NCBI GenBank assembly: GCA_948579315.1
Contig: CAPAOL010000028.1
Location: forward strand, 1 to 46,798
From: an uncultured Phocaeicola sp.
Lineage (GTDB): Bacteria; Bacteroidota; Bacteroidia; Bacteroidales; Bacteroidaceae
DNA length: 46,798 bases
Direction: 5' to 3'
Shown: positions 9,229-16,678 of the stretch, in pieces
Layout of the letters: every line of letters starts with the position of its first letter
Numbering within the stretch: position 1 is the stretch's first letter
Position numbers and translations under genes: made by a program
The notes under the pieces: model-generated
What the model was told of the DNA's origin: nothing
Seen by the model: the letters and a program-made list of their open reading frames with translations, nothing else
Database searches by the model: none

Positions 9229-10402
9229 ACTTTTTTAAATAATATTTCACAATTACATTATTATCATCTTCCTTCAATGACTCCATTTTGCTAATTTCTT
9301 CTGATGACATAAATTTGCGATCAACAATTTGAGAAACCATATCAGGCTTACACATTGAAAGCAAAATATTGTCAACTATACCAAGACAAGGATACATCGA
9401 AAAAGGTTTTTTGTCTTTAAATAAAAAACTATCCTTTTTTTTCCTATTGTAAATAAAATGGTTACCAGATCTTTCCATAGCCTTTTTGAAATAGACATAG
9501 GCATACTCTTTATTAAAAAATTTAGACATCGGGAAAATATTATCAGACTCCGATAAAAAGTTAAACCTCTCTTTAACCTCGTCTGAGATTTCTTTTCTTT
9601 CTTCCTTAGAATCAGTTCTTTTTCCCCACGCACGTCCTGGCAAATCATCTGATTTAACCTCTAAATCTCCAAAATCAATATACATGATTGGAATTAACTT
9701 TTTCTCTTTCGTATCAATCTGATAAAAATAATAATTGAGCCCCAAAGGGACAAAATAAAATTCATCATTTATATGATAAAAACAAGTATTCCCTATATGA
9801 AGCCCTCCTGATATAGTACCTTCATAATTGGTATTGACTACTTGCTGTGTCTTCAAATCAACAAATGCAATCTCTTGATCTGTCCATATAAAAGGATAAG
9901 AGAATATGTAATTAACAGAATCTACAGCAATTAAGTTATTTATTGGAAATTCCGGTTCAAACTTTTTCTTAGCCAGGAGTTCAAATGTTGGGCTATATGT
10001 ATATATGGTTCCGTAAGGATTGAGCATGTCAATCCCCTCTAAATAGGGATTAAAATTTATATCCAACACCATTGTATATTCTTTAGGACCTTGTCCTTTG
10101 ACTCCCCTAGAATTGGATATATATTTTCCATTTCCCCAAAAAGTATATACAATTTGGTCTCCTGTATAAATAGCATATATATCCATTTTTTTATCATAAA
10201 TTATTTTTTCAATTCTATATAATAGAGAAGAATCATTTGTCTCGAGAGGAACAATTTCTATTTTCTCTATTAAAGAAGAAGCATCCTGTGTTACATTATC
10301 AACTTCTACAAATACTCTTTCAATTTCATTCGGTATTGTTTTATTTGTCGAACATGCACAGACAATAAAAGCCAATAATATTATTATATTTATTACTTTC
10401 AT
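9227..10402 (-). CDS. 6-bladed beta-propeller lipoprotein
   Basis: 391 residues. MKVINIIILLAFIVCACSTN gives a signal peptide with lipobox Cys. A leading strand 'IEKIEIVPLETNDSSLLYRI' and then 'GNGKYISNSRGVKGQGPKEY' are the typical first-blade motif of the Bacteroides '6-bladed beta-propeller' family, with 'RG.GQGP.EY' as its signature. No catalytic residues are visible. The gene lies about 60 bp after an NVEALA gene and is coupled to the DUF1573/thioredoxin-like gene, forming a peptide - propeller - thiol-protein unit. These lipoproteins probably bind a ligand at the cell surface or in the periplasm; the partner may be the neighbouring peptide. Length is normal for the family. Confidence 0.85.
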   Translation of the reverse strand: MKVINIIILLAFIVCACSTNKTIPNEIERVFVEVDNVTQDASSLIEKIEIVPLETNDSSLLYRIEKIIYDKKMDIYAIYTGDQIVYTFWGNGKYISNSRGVKGQGPKEYTMVLDINFNPYLEGIDMLNPYGTIYTYSPTFELLAKKKFEPEFPINNLIAVDSVNYIFSYPFIWTDQEIAFVDLKTQQVVNTNYEGTISGGLHIGNTCFYHINDEFYFVPLGLNYYFYQIDTKEKKLIPIMYIDFGDLEVKSDDLPGRAWGKRTDSKEERKEISDEVKERFNFLSESDNIFPMSKFFNKEYAYVYFKKAMERSGNHFIYNRKKKDSFLFKDKKPFSMYPCLGIVDNILLSMCKPDMVSQIVDRKFMSSEEISKMESLKEDDNNVIVKYYLKK

Positions 10403-10460
10403 AATTTATTTTTTAATTAGAGGCTATGACAATTCCATAGCCTCACTAAAGTATAATTAA

Positions 10461-10751
10461 TCAATCACAATATGTATAACAAGAATCACTTGTGTCACCA
10501 GTGAATTGACATGCTTTTTGATTTGGGAACCAAAAACAGTACGAATATTCTGCCCAACATTGACCAGGAGAATCATATTTAGATTGATTACAAGTAATCT
10601 CCACATCAGGATATTCATATCTCGCTAATGCCTCAACATTTGCCAAAGCTAAAGCAGATAGCTTCACATTATTCTGCGAAGTATATATATTATATCCCGC
10701 AACAGCAGCAACAGCAACAATGGCTATAAGTCCCATTATTTTCTTTTTCAT
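10461..10751 (-). CDS. NVEALA-family pre-peptide 2 (six Cys in the C-terminal part)
   Basis: 96 residues. It has a lysine-rich start, one hydrophobic stretch (MGLIAIVAVAAVAG), the family's 'YNIYTSQ' element and the canonical LALANVEALA at about 34-43. The following 53 residues hold six Cys (ITCNQ, GQCWA, YCFWF, ACQF, SCYT, YCD) and many aromatics, consistent with a small disulfide-rich exported peptide. It is the most complete member of the three in this window. The gene is preceded by a dyad at 10787-10811 and followed by the propeller/DUF1573 pair. Family function is unknown to me. Being membrane-anchored through the hydrophobic segment without cleavage is the alternative. Confidence 0.9.
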   Translation of the reverse strand: MKKKIMGLIAIVAVAAVAGYNIYTSQNNVKLSALALANVEALARYEYPDVEITCNQSKYDSPGQCWAEYSYCFWFPNQKACQFTGDTSDSCYTYCD

Positions 10752-10786
10752 TCTGTAGTTTTTTAATTTGTACTTTTTTGTTTTTC

Positions 10787-10811
10787 TTCTGTATCTATCA
10801 TTTCAACAGAA
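10787..10811 (-). promoter_or_regulatory. dyad upstream of NVEALA peptide 2
   Basis: Read leftward: TTCTGT, a 13-nt spacer containing GAAATGATA, then ACAGAA. The centre matches the dyad at 2235-2257 while the arms differ in both halves and still pair, so pairing rather than arm sequence seems to be conserved. It lies about 36-60 bp upstream of the start codon. A regulator operator or an RNA leader hairpin would both fit. Confidence 0.35.
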
Positions 10812-10963
10812 TAGCAATAGTTTGCTACATTAATTTTTTATTCTTATGTTTGTAGCAGAATAACCTCCTTTCTTTTTAGGGGTTAAGGAGCAGATGATAT
10901 GTAAGCAAATCCGCCAAGATGAACAAACGCATCATTCTGTTCCTTTTAATCAAGTTAATTCTC

Positions 10964-12025
10964 TCATACGCTACCAAAGCTAAACTTTACTATTGGCTGA
11001 TCGCTATTTACATCTGTCGCCATTATCGTTTTAGTAGCTTCATCTACCCAAATACCATATATATAATGGTCGAGTACATATTTACACATCGGTTCTCCTT
11101 TCAAACTAAATACATAAATGTACTTTCCGCCGTCAGGAAGTTTTCCGCTTTGCCTTGCTATCTCCTTAAAAGATGTTCCATGAAACACCGCATAAATGGC
11201 ACTATCCGTTACTTGGACATCACTGAATCCCATGATGCCTGTTGGTATACCATATCCATCAGATACTTTGAATTCAGGTTCGTCATGCTCACCGATACGA
11301 ATTACATGAGTACTATCTTTTAAATTATAGATTTCAACCACCTCTCCCAGTTGAGTGACAGCAGCTAAAACGCAATTATGGGGATTATAATCTAAAAAGC
11401 TACGCCATGCCTGCGCTAATGCCGGACGGGCTTCTTGCAAAGCTTTCTCATTCGCTGTAGGTATAGCGCCTATCTTCTCTATAAGTTTACCTTTGCAATT
11501 AACCTTCAAGAAACGGCTCTCACCTGAATAGTCAGGAATAACAAATGTCGTATCATTATATATGGCAAAATCAAGTGGTCGAAGTATATCTTCATCCAAT
11601 GTTACCGTTTCCTCACGAAGCAGTGAATCACCGGATGAAGAAAAATCTAACCTAGTTAATTCGCTTTTGTTAGCATCTAAAGTCCATAATTCATGGTTAT
11701 ACAAACGGAAGTTTTCCATCGACAACATTTCCGTTGGAGAATCGCCTCGCCTGCCAAAAGAAGATAGATACCGGAAACTTGGGTATTGGAATAAATGCCC
11801 ATAATGTTCGGAACCATGTAAATCCATCACAATGGCTTTATCTCCCTCTATCCGTATCCGAAAAGGATAACGAAACAAGGCTGTATCAAGCTCTATTACT
11901 TCTCCTTTCAGTTCTTTTTCTTGTGGAAATCTAGAATAAGGTAATACATTACCTACATATTCCTTATGCTTCGTTTTGCAAGAAATAAAGAGAAATAGAA
12001 AAAGAAGAAGAATACTATTCTTCAA
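10964..12025 (-). CDS. BF3164-type/TolB-like 6-bladed propeller lipoprotein, TTG start
   Basis: About 353 residues if translation starts at the TTG at 12025. That start is supported by a strong Shine-Dalgarno GGAGGA seven bases upstream, which is unusual in Bacteroides, and it leaves a clean signal peptide (KNSILLLFLFLFISC) with lipobox. A TTG 27 bases further upstream would put polar residues ahead of the signal. The body shows propeller features: 'YPFRIRIEGDKAIVMDL', 'GRRGDSPTEM' and 'KYIYVFSLKGEPMCKY', with the family's closing strand. The gene overlaps the end of NVEALA gene 3 by about 11 bp, so the SD lies inside that gene and the pair is coupled. Likely an exported ligand-binding lipoprotein; partner unknown. 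Confidence 0.8.
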   Translation of the reverse strand: MKNSILLLFLFLFISCKTKHKEYVGNVLPYSRFPQEKELKGEVIELDTALFRYPFRIRIEGDKAIVMDLHGSEHYGHLFQYPSFRYLSSFGRRGDSPTEMLSMENFRLYNHELWTLDANKSELTRLDFSSSGDSLLREETVTLDEDILRPLDFAIYNDTTFVIPDYSGESRFLKVNCKGKLIEKIGAIPTANEKALQEARPALAQAWRSFLDYNPHNCVLAAVTQLGEVVEIYNLKDSTHVIRIGEHDEPEFKVSDGYGIPTGIMGFSDVQVTDSAIYAVFHGTSFKEIARQSGKLPDGGKYIYVFSLKGEPMCKYVLDHYIYGIWVDEATKTIMATDVNSDQPIVKFSFGSV

Positions 12026-12248
12026 GGCTATATCCTCCAAAAATATATTCAACCTTTTTATGAGATACAGGACAATCTAAGGAACCAGTTCCATAACAAC
12101 GAGTAATGGGTGCGTGCTCACCAGCAGCTAATGCTTCAACATTATATAATAGAAAAGTATTATGCACTTTACTATTACTATGCGAAACAAAATATTTAGT
12201 AGACAAAGCAGCTACCATACACAATAAAAAAACTATTAATTTCTTCAT
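12015..12248 (-). CDS. NVEALA-family pre-peptide 3 (two Cys in the C-terminal part)
   Basis: 77 residues. Hydrophobic leader LIVFLLCMVAAL, a spacer with 'YFVSHSN', then LLYNVEALAAGEH at about residues 33-45. The 36 residues after the motif carry two Cys (TRCYG, LDCPV), enough for one disulfide. It is the first peptide gene downstream of the membrane regulator. A Bacteroides-type promoter (TTTG near 12313, 20 bp, TACTTTTA near 12289) lies upstream, giving a leader of about 35 nt. Its 3' end overlaps the propeller gene and contains that gene's ribosome binding site. Confidence 0.85.
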   Translation of the reverse strand: MKKLIVFLLCMVAALSTKYFVSHSNSKVHNTFLLYNVEALAAGEHAPITRCYGTGSLDCPVSHKKVEYIFGGYSLEE

Positions 12249-12281
12249 ACTATCTTTATGTTATAAGATTAATTATGGCAA

Positions 12282-12313
12282 TAAAAGTAGTAGTGAAAAA
12301 ACAGATTAGCAAA
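12282..12313 (-). promoter_or_regulatory. Bacteroides-type promoter for NVEALA gene 3
   Basis: Read leftward: TTTG (-33 type), 20 bp, then TACTTTTA, a 7/8 match to the TAnnTTTG -7 element of Bacteroidota sigma factors. Just upstream (about 12316-12336) is GAAATGGTCAGCAGCA, resembling the dyad sequences of the other two NVEALA genes, where an activator site would be expected. Confidence 0.45.
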
Positions 12314-12408
12314 TTATGCTGCTGACCATTTCGGACATGACTATATTTTTTTCTCGAATAATCAAATGCTAATTAAAATATGCCCATTTCATCGATATTT
12401 TAGCTATT

Positions 12409-13524
12409 TTACTCAAAAGAAGAATTCTCTGAAATAATTAGTTGATATGCACCAACTTTCCTTAATATATTTAATGAAGGATCTATTCCATTGATAAATG
12501 AACGTAAACGTCCAACCGCTTTATGCATTCGTTTGTCATTACCTGAACCATCAGGCCACAATGTATCTATAATTATATTGTCCTTTAGAATATAATCATT
12601 ATTGCTTGCATTTAGAAATAATTCCAAAAGCAAACAAGCTTGAGCCTGATTTTTCTTCTCAATGCCATCTACCATTACAACATTACGGTCTGCATAAAAT
12701 ATTATATGTTCACCCAATTTGTATGAGCGTATGGGAGTAGCACTCACTTTCTGAACTTCTTCGATTACATGAATTTCTACGGGAACTTCCTTTATCACTT
12801 CAACAGGAACCTCATTTATAATTTTCACTATCTCTTTACTACGGAATGAATGTATCTTGCGACGAAGAGCAATAAAAGACTTATAAAATCCATATCCCAA
12901 AATCAAATATAATGATAAATACAATAGTATCTCTTTATAAATCATACTCCATATAGAATAATATAAGTAACCCTTTACTTCTATCTCACAAGCATAACCT
13001 ATATATCGGGTAAATACTATATTGGAAGAGTTACACCATTCGCTCTGATATGTATTTTGCAATTTTACACCACCATCAGTGCTCGTTAAGGATATGCACA
13101 AAGCTGATTTTAAAACAATAGTTGATAATTCCAATTGTGTTCTCCATCTAACATTCAAAGAATCAGGTTGAAGTGGTTTCTTTTTAAATGCAACAGAATG
13201 CAAAAGACGTACATTAGTATCATCAGTTATATTCAGGGTACTTTTCTCTATATCAAGCAGATACTCATGTCTTCCAGACTCATCTTCCCAATAAACAATA
13301 CTCGAAACATCATCAGTCACTGTAGCTAGATTAAAATTAAGCGAAATATCACCCTTCAAATTCCTGTTTATCAGCTCCTGATTTATTACCTCACCAAAGG
13401 CTGCTTCCGCTTTCTTCTTAAGTTCTGATAATTTCGATTCATAAGTGTACTTGCAAGTAAAGCAGAATATAACTCCACCAATACAAACAGCAATGGATAA
13501 CAGAATAATATTATAAGTTCTCAT
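12409..13524 (-). CDS. membrane-anchored winged-helix transcriptional regulator (ToxR-like topology)
   Basis: 371 residues. A membrane segment at about 5-24, a mixed domain at about 30-190 that should be periplasmic, a second membrane segment at about 197-220, a Val/Glu/Pro-rich linker with repeated 'EVPVE' (237-250), and a C-terminal winged helix at about 265-365. The last contains 'IIIDTLWPDG' and 'KRMHKAVGRLRSFI', the pattern of OmpR/PhoB-type DNA-binding domains. There is no receiver or kinase domain, so the protein probably senses a periplasmic cue and binds DNA from the membrane. It is the first gene of the leftward island and has its own promoter near 13554-13585. The obvious inferred targets are the NVEALA promoters. 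Stop-to-start distance to the next gene is about 160 bp, so peptide gene 3 is separately started. Confidence 0.8.
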   Translation of the reverse strand: MRTYNIILLSIAVCIGGVIFCFTCKYTYESKLSELKKKAEAAFGEVINQELINRNLKGDISLNFNLATVTDDVSSIVYWEDESGRHEYLLDIEKSTLNITDDTNVRLLHSVAFKKKPLQPDSLNVRWRTQLELSTIVLKSALCISLTSTDGGVKLQNTYQSEWCNSSNIVFTRYIGYACEIEVKGYLYYSIWSMIYKEILLYLSLYLILGYGFYKSFIALRRKIHSFRSKEIVKIINEVPVEVIKEVPVEIHVIEEVQKVSATPIRSYKLGEHIIFYADRNVVMVDGIEKKNQAQACLLLELFLNASNNDYILKDNIIIDTLWPDGSGNDKRMHKAVGRLRSFINGIDPSLNILRKVGAYQLIISENSSFE

Positions 13525-13553
13525 TATGTTTCATTTTAGTTCCTTTTCAACCA

Positions 13554-13585
13554 CAAAAGTAATATTATTTAATTAATTCACGAAT
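13554..13585 (-). promoter_or_regulatory. promoter of the membrane regulator gene
   Basis: Leftward TACTTTTG at about 13561-13554 is a perfect TAnnTTTG -7 element. The -33 position holds only a weak TTCG. The predicted start is about 20 bp before the ATG at 13524. Further upstream, near 13627-13650, lies another dyad containing CTCTGCTGAAA, partly like those before the NVEALA genes, which could indicate autoregulation. The rest of 13590-13820 shows no gene. Confidence 0.45.
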
Positions 13586-13822
13586 AAACCGTAACAATAT
13601 CTATAGTGCGAGAAACAATATTCTTGCAGTTTCAGCAGAGAATGCTCTGACGAAATATCATAATTAGCACTTTATTACAAACTATATGCACCACAATAAC
13701 ATATAAGCAGAAGCAATACAGATTTTCATAATGCCTAATTACTCGCATATTTGCTTGAGCGCCATATACTGTTCAGATTTCAAGCAAGAGAAACGCATAC
13801 AGTATCCTATTTTTATGAATAA

Positions 13823-13854
13823 GAAAAACGCTCCCAGTACAAATGGAAGCGTTG
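13823..13854 (-). terminator. intrinsic terminator after the Rpn-type gene
   Basis: Leftward AACGCTTCC, a loop of about 10 nt, GGAGCGTT, then TTTTC: an imperfect GC-containing stem followed by a T run, 43 bp downstream of the stop codon. Confidence 0.7.
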
Positions 13855-13896
13855 TCTTTATCATTTTAAAATTCACATTTTTCGGGGGCAATCCTT

Positions 13897-14799
13897 CTAC
13901 AAACTTTTTATTTCTTCAATGGATAGTCCTGTAACTTGCGAAATGGTATCAAGTGAAATATTCAAAGATTTCATATTATGTACCATTTCTCTTTTTTCTT
14001 CCATACGACCTTCCATAAGTCCCTCGGCACGGCCCTCAGCACGACCTTCTGCATGACCTTCAGCACGACCTTCTGCACGTTCGGTATATATATTGTCACG
14101 TAGAATTACTATATTATCCAAATGACGATAATAAGCACTTAATTCTTCTTTAGTCATCTTATCCAGTTTCAGGCGTTGACGAGCCTCATCCAACCCCGGT
14201 GCTGTCGCACCATCAGGTATATCACCAGTATTCATATAATAAATCCATTCTTCCAACGGACTCCGGGCCACTTGATTGAAATCATTGACCTTTAGAATAT
14301 AATATTCGGGATAAAGCTGACTGACACTATCTACTTTGAATGTCTGTTTCTGGAAAGGAGTTAATTCCAAAACATCTCCCTGATGGATTCCGCGGAATTC
14401 AGTTTTTCCATGATATACGATATCCTTTCCACTCCCTAAAGAGAAATATACAATATTGACACTATATACTTTCCTTACTTTGTCATACCCTTCCCCGCGG
14501 TTTATGTATTCGGTCACCAATTTAGAAGTGCCGAATAACATACGTTGGAAATACGCATACTCATTATTGTTTTGAACTTCAATTAAAATGAGTTCACCCT
14601 TTGAGTTTTCAGCAAGCATATCCACCCGATTATACTTGTCAAACTCGTCCTCTTGATTACTTTCACTTTCCAACAGTTTCTGAATGACTATCTTTTCATT
14701 TAGAAGAGTGGTTAGAAAGCCCTCGAGAACTGCAAAATTGGCTTTATTACGCAACAAGCGTTTCATTGCCCAATCGAAACGAATATAATTACTTGCCAT
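13897..14799 (-). CDS. Rpn-family PD-(D/E)XK nuclease / putative transposase-like protein
   Basis: About 300 residues. The start at 14799 is chosen because AAAGGAG lies nine bases upstream of this ATG; an ATG 33 bases further up would place that SD inside the gene. The opening 'NYIRFDWAMKRLLRNKANF', then 'EDEFDKYNRVDMLAENSKGELILIEVQNN' (D...EVQ, the nuclease core) and 'YFQRMLFGTSKLVTEYI', are the standard Rpn/PD-(D/E)XK transposase-like signature. The C-terminal part carries an EGRAEG-type repeat (about 255-285) and a final helical piece 'VTGLSIEEIKSL', as in many relatives. E. coli Rpn proteins promote RecA-independent recombination by DNA cleavage. Bacteroides genomes hold many copies; this one stands alone with its own terminator. 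Confidence 0.85.
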   Translation of the reverse strand: MASNYIRFDWAMKRLLRNKANFAVLEGFLTTLLNEKIVIQKLLESESNQEDEFDKYNRVDMLAENSKGELILIEVQNNNEYAYFQRMLFGTSKLVTEYINRGEGYDKVRKVYSVNIVYFSLGSGKDIVYHGKTEFRGIHQGDVLELTPFQKQTFKVDSVSQLYPEYYILKVNDFNQVARSPLEEWIYYMNTGDIPDGATAPGLDEARQRLKLDKMTKEELSAYYRHLDNIVILRDNIYTERAEGRAEGHAEGRAEGRAEGLMEGRMEEKREMVHNMKSLNISLDTISQVTGLSIEEIKSL

Positions 14800-14896
14800 A
14801 AGTTCGTCTCCTTTACCGTTTTCTTTTTTCATGCTAACAAAGGTAAGCAGAAAATGTTTGATTTCAAGTATATATGATTCAATTATTTATTTCTGT

Positions 14897-16459
14897 CTAA
14901 GAATATTCTATCTCCCACTCTCCCAAAGTCCGCGTTGCGCTATCGAAATTCGCTCCAACTTTTACAACCTTACGATGATCTATCTCATAAGGAATGGCAT
15001 ATTGTTTACTATTGATTTGTGCCAACGCTTCTTCGGGAGTTCCGTCTACCTTAAACTCAAGCACATAAATCGCATCAGGCATCTTTATCACTACGTCAGC
15101 CCTGCCAATGGCATTCTTGACTTCTACATCCACATATTGCCCCATCAAACGGAATAACAAATAGAATATGGTTTGATAGTGTTTTTCCTGATTGTTTTCC
15201 AAATCATAGGGTATAGAAGAGAAGAAAGAACGAGTACGAAGAAGACATTGCTCAATGTCACCTTTCATCAAGTCTCTTACGAAAGAAACTACATAGAAAT
15301 TACTTTCGCGGGTTGGCTGGTTGAGATAGGAAGGAATCAGCGTCTCAATAAAGCCTATTTTAACTTCCTCGTTCGGATAGCCTAATGTGTATGTACGAAA
15401 AAGAGGTTCATATCCTTTGATAGTCAGATAACCACTCTGATAGAGTACAGGAATCGGGTCAGTGATAACCTCTGTCGCTTTATCAAAGTCTTCATCTTTC
15501 ACTTCCATTTTTTCCAGTAGATTGAGATTGAAGTCCATTCGCTGTAACATCTCAATCAAGAAAGTAGGCGTGCCGGTAGAGAACCAAAAGCTTTTATATT
15601 TCCTTTGAGAAAAAGCATTGAAAAGACTGAACGGATTGTAAATATCTTCGCAATTTTCACTAAAATGATAACCGTCATATTGTCGTTTCAAATGCTGGCA
15701 AGCCTCTTCATAAGTCTCATTGTTCGCTTGGGCTATCCTCTCAATATCCGGTTGCATCTGGCTCCACAATTCACGTTCTGTAATACCGCAAATAGTACTG
15801 TAATCATCACTCATGCTGATATTCTGCAGGTTGTTTAGCTCACTGAATATGCTCATCTGACTGAATTTACTGATACCCGTCAGAAACAAGAAGCGAAGGT
15901 ATTGCCCTTGGGCTTTGAGAGGACTGAAGAATTTACGCATCTCGGTTCGTAATTGTCCTTGTAAAGCAGAGTCACTATTACTATCCAATAAAGGTGCATC
16001 ATATTCGTCAATCAATACGACAACCTGCTTTCCTGTCTGTTGATAAATTCGTTGAAGCAAACCTGTCAAACGGGCTGCATAACTCGTTTCTTCTTCATTT
16101 TTTCCATAGGTCCTCTCCCATCCGCTCAGGTAAAGATTCAATTGTTCCTGCAAATCTTCGAGAGCGGTATATTTTGTTCTGCTGAAATCAATATGCAATA
16201 CAGGATAAACAGTCCATTCCTGTTCCAACTGCTCTATTGCCAGTCCTTTAAATAAATCTTTTTTCCCGGAGAAATAGGCTTCCAGAGTAGAGACTAGAAG
16301 ACTTTTTCCGAAGCGGCGGGGACGGCTAAGAAAATACACTTTATCTGTATGGGTCAATTGATAAATTAATGCAGTTTTATCAATATACACACAATTATTA
16401 TTGCGCAAATCCTCAAAATTCTGTATCCCGATAGGATATCTTCTGAATATCTCTTTCAT
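14897..16459 (-). CDS. AAA-ATPase-like protein with C-terminal PD-(D/E)XK domain (AAA-ATPase_like/DUF1703)
   Basis: 520 residues. 'YPIGIQNFEDLRNNNCVYIDKT' and then Walker A 'SRPRRFGKSLLVSTLEAYF' (about 40-58) form the characteristic N-terminus. Walker B-like 'QVVVLIDEYDAPLLD' is at about 145-160 and 'LTGISKFSQMSIFSELNNL' is the sensor region. The C-terminal 'NAIGRADVVIKMPDAIYVLEFK' (D...E-x-K, about 455-480) is the nuclease-fold core of DUF1703. The family is abundant in Bacteroidota, often in many diverged copies, and has no established role. Here it is monocistronic and next to an Rpn-type gene with the same fold class. Confidence 0.85.
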   Translation of the reverse strand: MKEIFRRYPIGIQNFEDLRNNNCVYIDKTALIYQLTHTDKVYFLSRPRRFGKSLLVSTLEAYFSGKKDLFKGLAIEQLEQEWTVYPVLHIDFSRTKYTALEDLQEQLNLYLSGWERTYGKNEEETSYAARLTGLLQRIYQQTGKQVVVLIDEYDAPLLDSNSDSALQGQLRTEMRKFFSPLKAQGQYLRFLFLTGISKFSQMSIFSELNNLQNISMSDDYSTICGITERELWSQMQPDIERIAQANNETYEEACQHLKRQYDGYHFSENCEDIYNPFSLFNAFSQRKYKSFWFSTGTPTFLIEMLQRMDFNLNLLEKMEVKDEDFDKATEVITDPIPVLYQSGYLTIKGYEPLFRTYTLGYPNEEVKIGFIETLIPSYLNQPTRESNFYVVSFVRDLMKGDIEQCLLRTRSFFSSIPYDLENNQEKHYQTIFYLLFRLMGQYVDVEVKNAIGRADVVIKMPDAIYVLEFKVDGTPEEALAQINSKQYAIPYEIDHRKVVKVGANFDSATRTLGEWEIEYS

Positions 16460-16569
16460 ATCAATCTAATGTCTTTTGTTGAAACATGAACAAAGATAAC
16501 GTTTTTACGCATACCTTGTATAAATATGAGCCGAATTTGAGATTTGCCCCATATTATTGTCGTTTTAAA

Positions 16570-16648
16570 ATAGTGACGCTATCCCACCAACATAGTGACG
16601 GTATGTGCTCAAGATAGCGTCACTATCCCAGGCACATACCGTCACTAT
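16570..16648. repeat. interlocked inverted-repeat cluster (A-B-A'-B')
   Basis: Two perfect inverted repeats are interleaved. A ATAGTGACGCTATC (16570-16583) pairs with A' at 16613-16626; B ATAGTGACGGTATGTGC (16592-16608) pairs with B' at 16632-16648. All four arms share the core ATAGTGAC or its complement. The cluster fills the gap between the AAA-ATPase gene and the glycine-zipper lipoprotein gene. No T-run follows, so it is not a simple terminator. Confidence 0.8.
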
Positions 16649-16678
16649 ATTCAAACCAGATATTTCCGGCTGTTCCCC

